NCBI GenBank assembly: GCA_014898415.1
Contig: RCTD01000012.1
Location: 1,426,001 to 1,490,000 of the forward strand
Reading direction: 5' to 3'
DNA: 64,000 bases
Source: Stromatinia cepivora
Taxonomy: Eukaryota; Ascomycota; Leotiomycetes; Helotiales; Sclerotiniaceae
A model generated the notes under the pieces. The model ran no database searches. It saw only the letters and a program-made list of their open reading frames with translations, and was not told where the DNA came from. Positions 62,014 to 64,000 of this stretch are shown one piece after another; the stretch's first letter is position 1, and each line of letters begins with the position of its first letter. A program made the translations under genes and the position numbers.

Positions 62014-63253
62014 TCAAGCAGTCAAATGTTTCTCGGTCATCTCAGGACCCCCGCCAACACCAGTCAAAATAACCCTGCTGACACCATCTTTCAGAACCTT
62101 TTGTGCCCTCTCATCAATATGCTCCGCACTCTTGCCCTCTACTTCCTTTCCACTCCATCCATCCACACCCTCCAGTACGCTCTTCAACGCACCAGCCACC
62201 AACCCAACGTTCCCCTCCTCAAAGTAAATGACAGCATTTGGACCCGCATCAAAAGTATACGCCGCAACCGTCTTTCCAGCCGCCTTGTTAATATCCTCCA
62301 CAGCTCTAATGGCTGCCCTACTAACATCATTTAGATAGAAAATCGGTGGGAATGTATCCAAACACGTTGCGTGGAAACTATTACTATCCATCATGGTGAC
62401 CCTTGCAAAGCCCTCGAAATCTTTCTCTCTAATTGCTCGCTCCATTTCCTTCATATGTTCCGGAACTACATTCTCCGCTCTCTGTTTAAAAAGTTTCGAT
62501 GTCGCTACTGTGATTTGCATACCAGAGGTACTAGAAACTCCCTTTTTCTCCGCAGAAACCACGAGAATGAGAGCGCGCATAGTAGGCCAGTGGGAAGCGG
62601 GTGCTACTTCCACGGCAACGGAATCAGATCCATCTTCCTTCTGGCCCATCTCCCAAGCCACATAACCGCCAAACAGAGAACGACAAGCGGAACCACTGCC
62701 CTGTCTCGCAATTCTTGATAGTTCAGTAGGATTAGATTTCAACTCATACAAGTTCGCAATAGCTCTAACGAGCGCCGCAAAACCAGCAGCAGATGAAGCG
62801 AGACCTGCAGCGGTGGGGAAATTATTTTCTGAGACGATTTTTAGTGGGTAAGATGCGAGCTTTGGGAGGGAGGAATCGGATTCTTCGAGAGCAGAACGTA
62901 AGGAGCGAAGTTCGCGGAAACAGGCCTGGGTACGGGCATTGGAAATATCTTGGGGAGAGCCATTGAGGAGGAGGGAATCTTCGGTGAAGGTGGAGGAGCA
63001 TGAGGCGGTAGTGTGGGTGCGGAGGTCGTTTTGAGAGAGAGTTACTGAGATGGAAGAGTTTGTTGGGAGGTTTAGTTTTGCGTCGCGTTTTCCCCAATAT
63101 CTGGTGGTAAGAGGATATGTTAGTTGAGGGGGTTTGAGAAGGACGATATAGTAAGTACAATGGGGCTGCGTAGAGGGGTAGCTTTACTTACTTAACTACT
63201 GCGATATTAACTGGAGCCGTTGTACTGGCTTGATAAATCTTTGTGTCTGACAT
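62014..63253 (-). CDS. ERG19: Diphosphomevalonate decarboxylase
   Basis: Two exons on the minus strand: 63192-63253 and 62014-63100 (382 aa), with a 91-bp intron inside the AVVKYWGKRD motif. GHMP-kinase fold: the ATP-binding loop FPTAAGLASSAAGFAAL lies near residues 115-131 and RQGSGSACRSLFGG further on. The C-terminal block is TFDAGPNAVIYF. It catalyses the ATP-dependent decarboxylation of mevalonate-5-diphosphate to isopentenyl diphosphate, the last step of the mevalonate pathway feeding ergosterol and prenyl groups, in the cytosol. Length is typical (about 390 aa). It is divergent from the heme lyase gene with 346 bp between starts. Confidence 0.96.
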
Positions 63254-63599
63254 TTTGAGAGGATTTGAACTGAATGTGAATTAATAAAATTCACTCTTTT
63301 TTCGGAAAAGTACACAAAGAGTATTTATTTCAATATTTCAATAGTCCCCTTCTTAGGAAATTAAAGGTCCTCCTTATTGACAACAAAACCCCAGTTCCTC
63401 CATCCACCCACTGCAAAATATCAAAGGCGGTCAACATCTAACAATCGGGAAAAGTATAATCCGTCAACAAGGTACAAGGATAAACCAATCAATGAGGTCA
63501 AGATCAGCGGATAAGGCAAAATAATATTTTGAAGCTTCATTCGATACAGAATATTTGTATTAACAATCGCATTTCACTTACAAGGACACAACCATCAAA
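63254..63599. promoter_or_regulatory. Divergent promoter ERG19 / heme lyase
   Basis: 346 bp between two divergent starts; both promoters must lie here. No individual site is claimed. Confidence 0.5.
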
Positions 63600-64000
63600 A
63601 TGTCCAAAACCGATTCAACTCAAGGCATAGAAGCCTGTCCCGTCGACCATGCAACACGCTCCGCATGGCTCAAAAACAATTCTAGTAAACCGCCCTTTCC
63701 AGGCGTGACCCCTCCAGCGAAACCAGGCCCAAGTTGTGATTCTTCAACTGTTGATCAAACCGCTCCTCCTACACATACGCCCTCGAGTTTCTTCTCTAGA
63801 CTATTCTTATGGGACAATTCATCATCAACACCCTCTCAACCGCCATCTGCCCCTAAATTCACACCCTCTCAACCCCGCCTAGGTCTCGATCGCGAAATAT
63901 CCACCATTCCCCGCGCCTCCCCTACCCCAAATGATACCCCATCCTCCTCCTCTTCTACATCTCACCCTGCAAACTCCGAATCCGAATCAGGCGTCTCCGC
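63600..64000 (+). CDS. CYC3: Cytochrome c heme lyase (holocytochrome c synthase), 5' part
   Basis: Starts MSKTDSTQGIEACPVDH and is cut by the window end after about 133 codons. The CPV heme-regulatory motif (Cys13) followed by DHATRSAWL is characteristic. After a Ser/Pro-rich linker the block RLGLDREISTIPRA begins the conserved lyase domain. The enzyme attaches heme covalently to apocytochrome c in the mitochondrial intermembrane space. The catalytic His-containing domain lies beyond the window, so CYC3 versus the cytochrome c1 lyase CYT2 cannot be decided with certainty; CYC3 is preferred. Confidence 0.85.
   Translation, partial: MSKTDSTQGIEACPVDHATRSAWLKNNSSKPPFPGVTPPAKPGPSCDSSTVDQTAPPTHTPSSFFSRLFLWDNSSSTPSQPPSAPKFTPSQPRLGLDREISTIPRASPTPNDTPSSSSSTSHPANSESESGVS

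Noticed and set aside
1..64000. tRNA, rRNA and snRNA genes
   Set aside because: Scanned by eye for A/B-box patterns and conserved rRNA blocks; none convincing. A covariance-model search would be needed to exclude them.

Overview
The window is nuclear DNA of a filamentous ascomycete. The genes have short introns (about 48-134 bp, GT-AG), fungal-type protein families and AT-rich transposon relics carrying C-to-T/G-to-A damage of the kind left by repeat-induced point mutation (RIP). Overall flavour is leotiomycete, Sclerotinia/Botrytis-like; that placement is inference from protein resemblance, not a search result.

Layout. 1-2755: an IMA1-type inner nuclear membrane protein gene with a repetitive leader. 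3195-17564: a stack of transposable elements. A full-length Ty3/gypsy chromovirus-like LTR element on the plus strand (6238-13281, 282-bp LTRs, TSD GTTAT) sits inside a second copy of the same family on the minus strand (3714-17340, TSD TCTTT). That copy lies beside a microsatellite, apparently inside an older TIR element with TAA target sites. Both coding regions are wrecked by RIP-like mutations. 17565-22759: about 5 kb with no supported gene.

22760-30710: a Siw14/Oca-type phosphatase, a small AIM19-like mitochondrial membrane protein, an ER-membrane J-protein and the E4 ubiquitin ligase UFD2, which carries one in-frame TAG. 30711-38727: gene-poor, with tandem repeats, two small hypothetical genes, a clean hAT-type MITE (16-bp TIRs, 8-bp TSD), a vestigial coding patch and a long pyrimidine-rich tract. 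38728-51218: a GPI-anchored aspartic protease, a prenyltransferase-alpha-repeat protein divergent from GET1, a multi-pass membrane protein with a probable frameshift, an uncharacterised gene and the golgin RUD3.

51219-61493: gene-poor and decaying. It holds a P450, a broken MFS transporter diverging from it, and a coiled-coil gene split by a 1.38-kb AT-rich pogo/Fot1-like element inserted at TA. 62014-64000: mevalonate diphosphate decarboxylase (ERG19/MVD1) diverging from a cytochrome c heme lyase gene that runs off the end.

The housekeeping genes do not form one pathway. Several concern ER/Golgi and protein quality control (GET1, RUD3, J-protein, UFD2). The main interest is the layered transposon archaeology, with four superfamilies leaving readable target-site duplications, and its effect on neighbouring genes.
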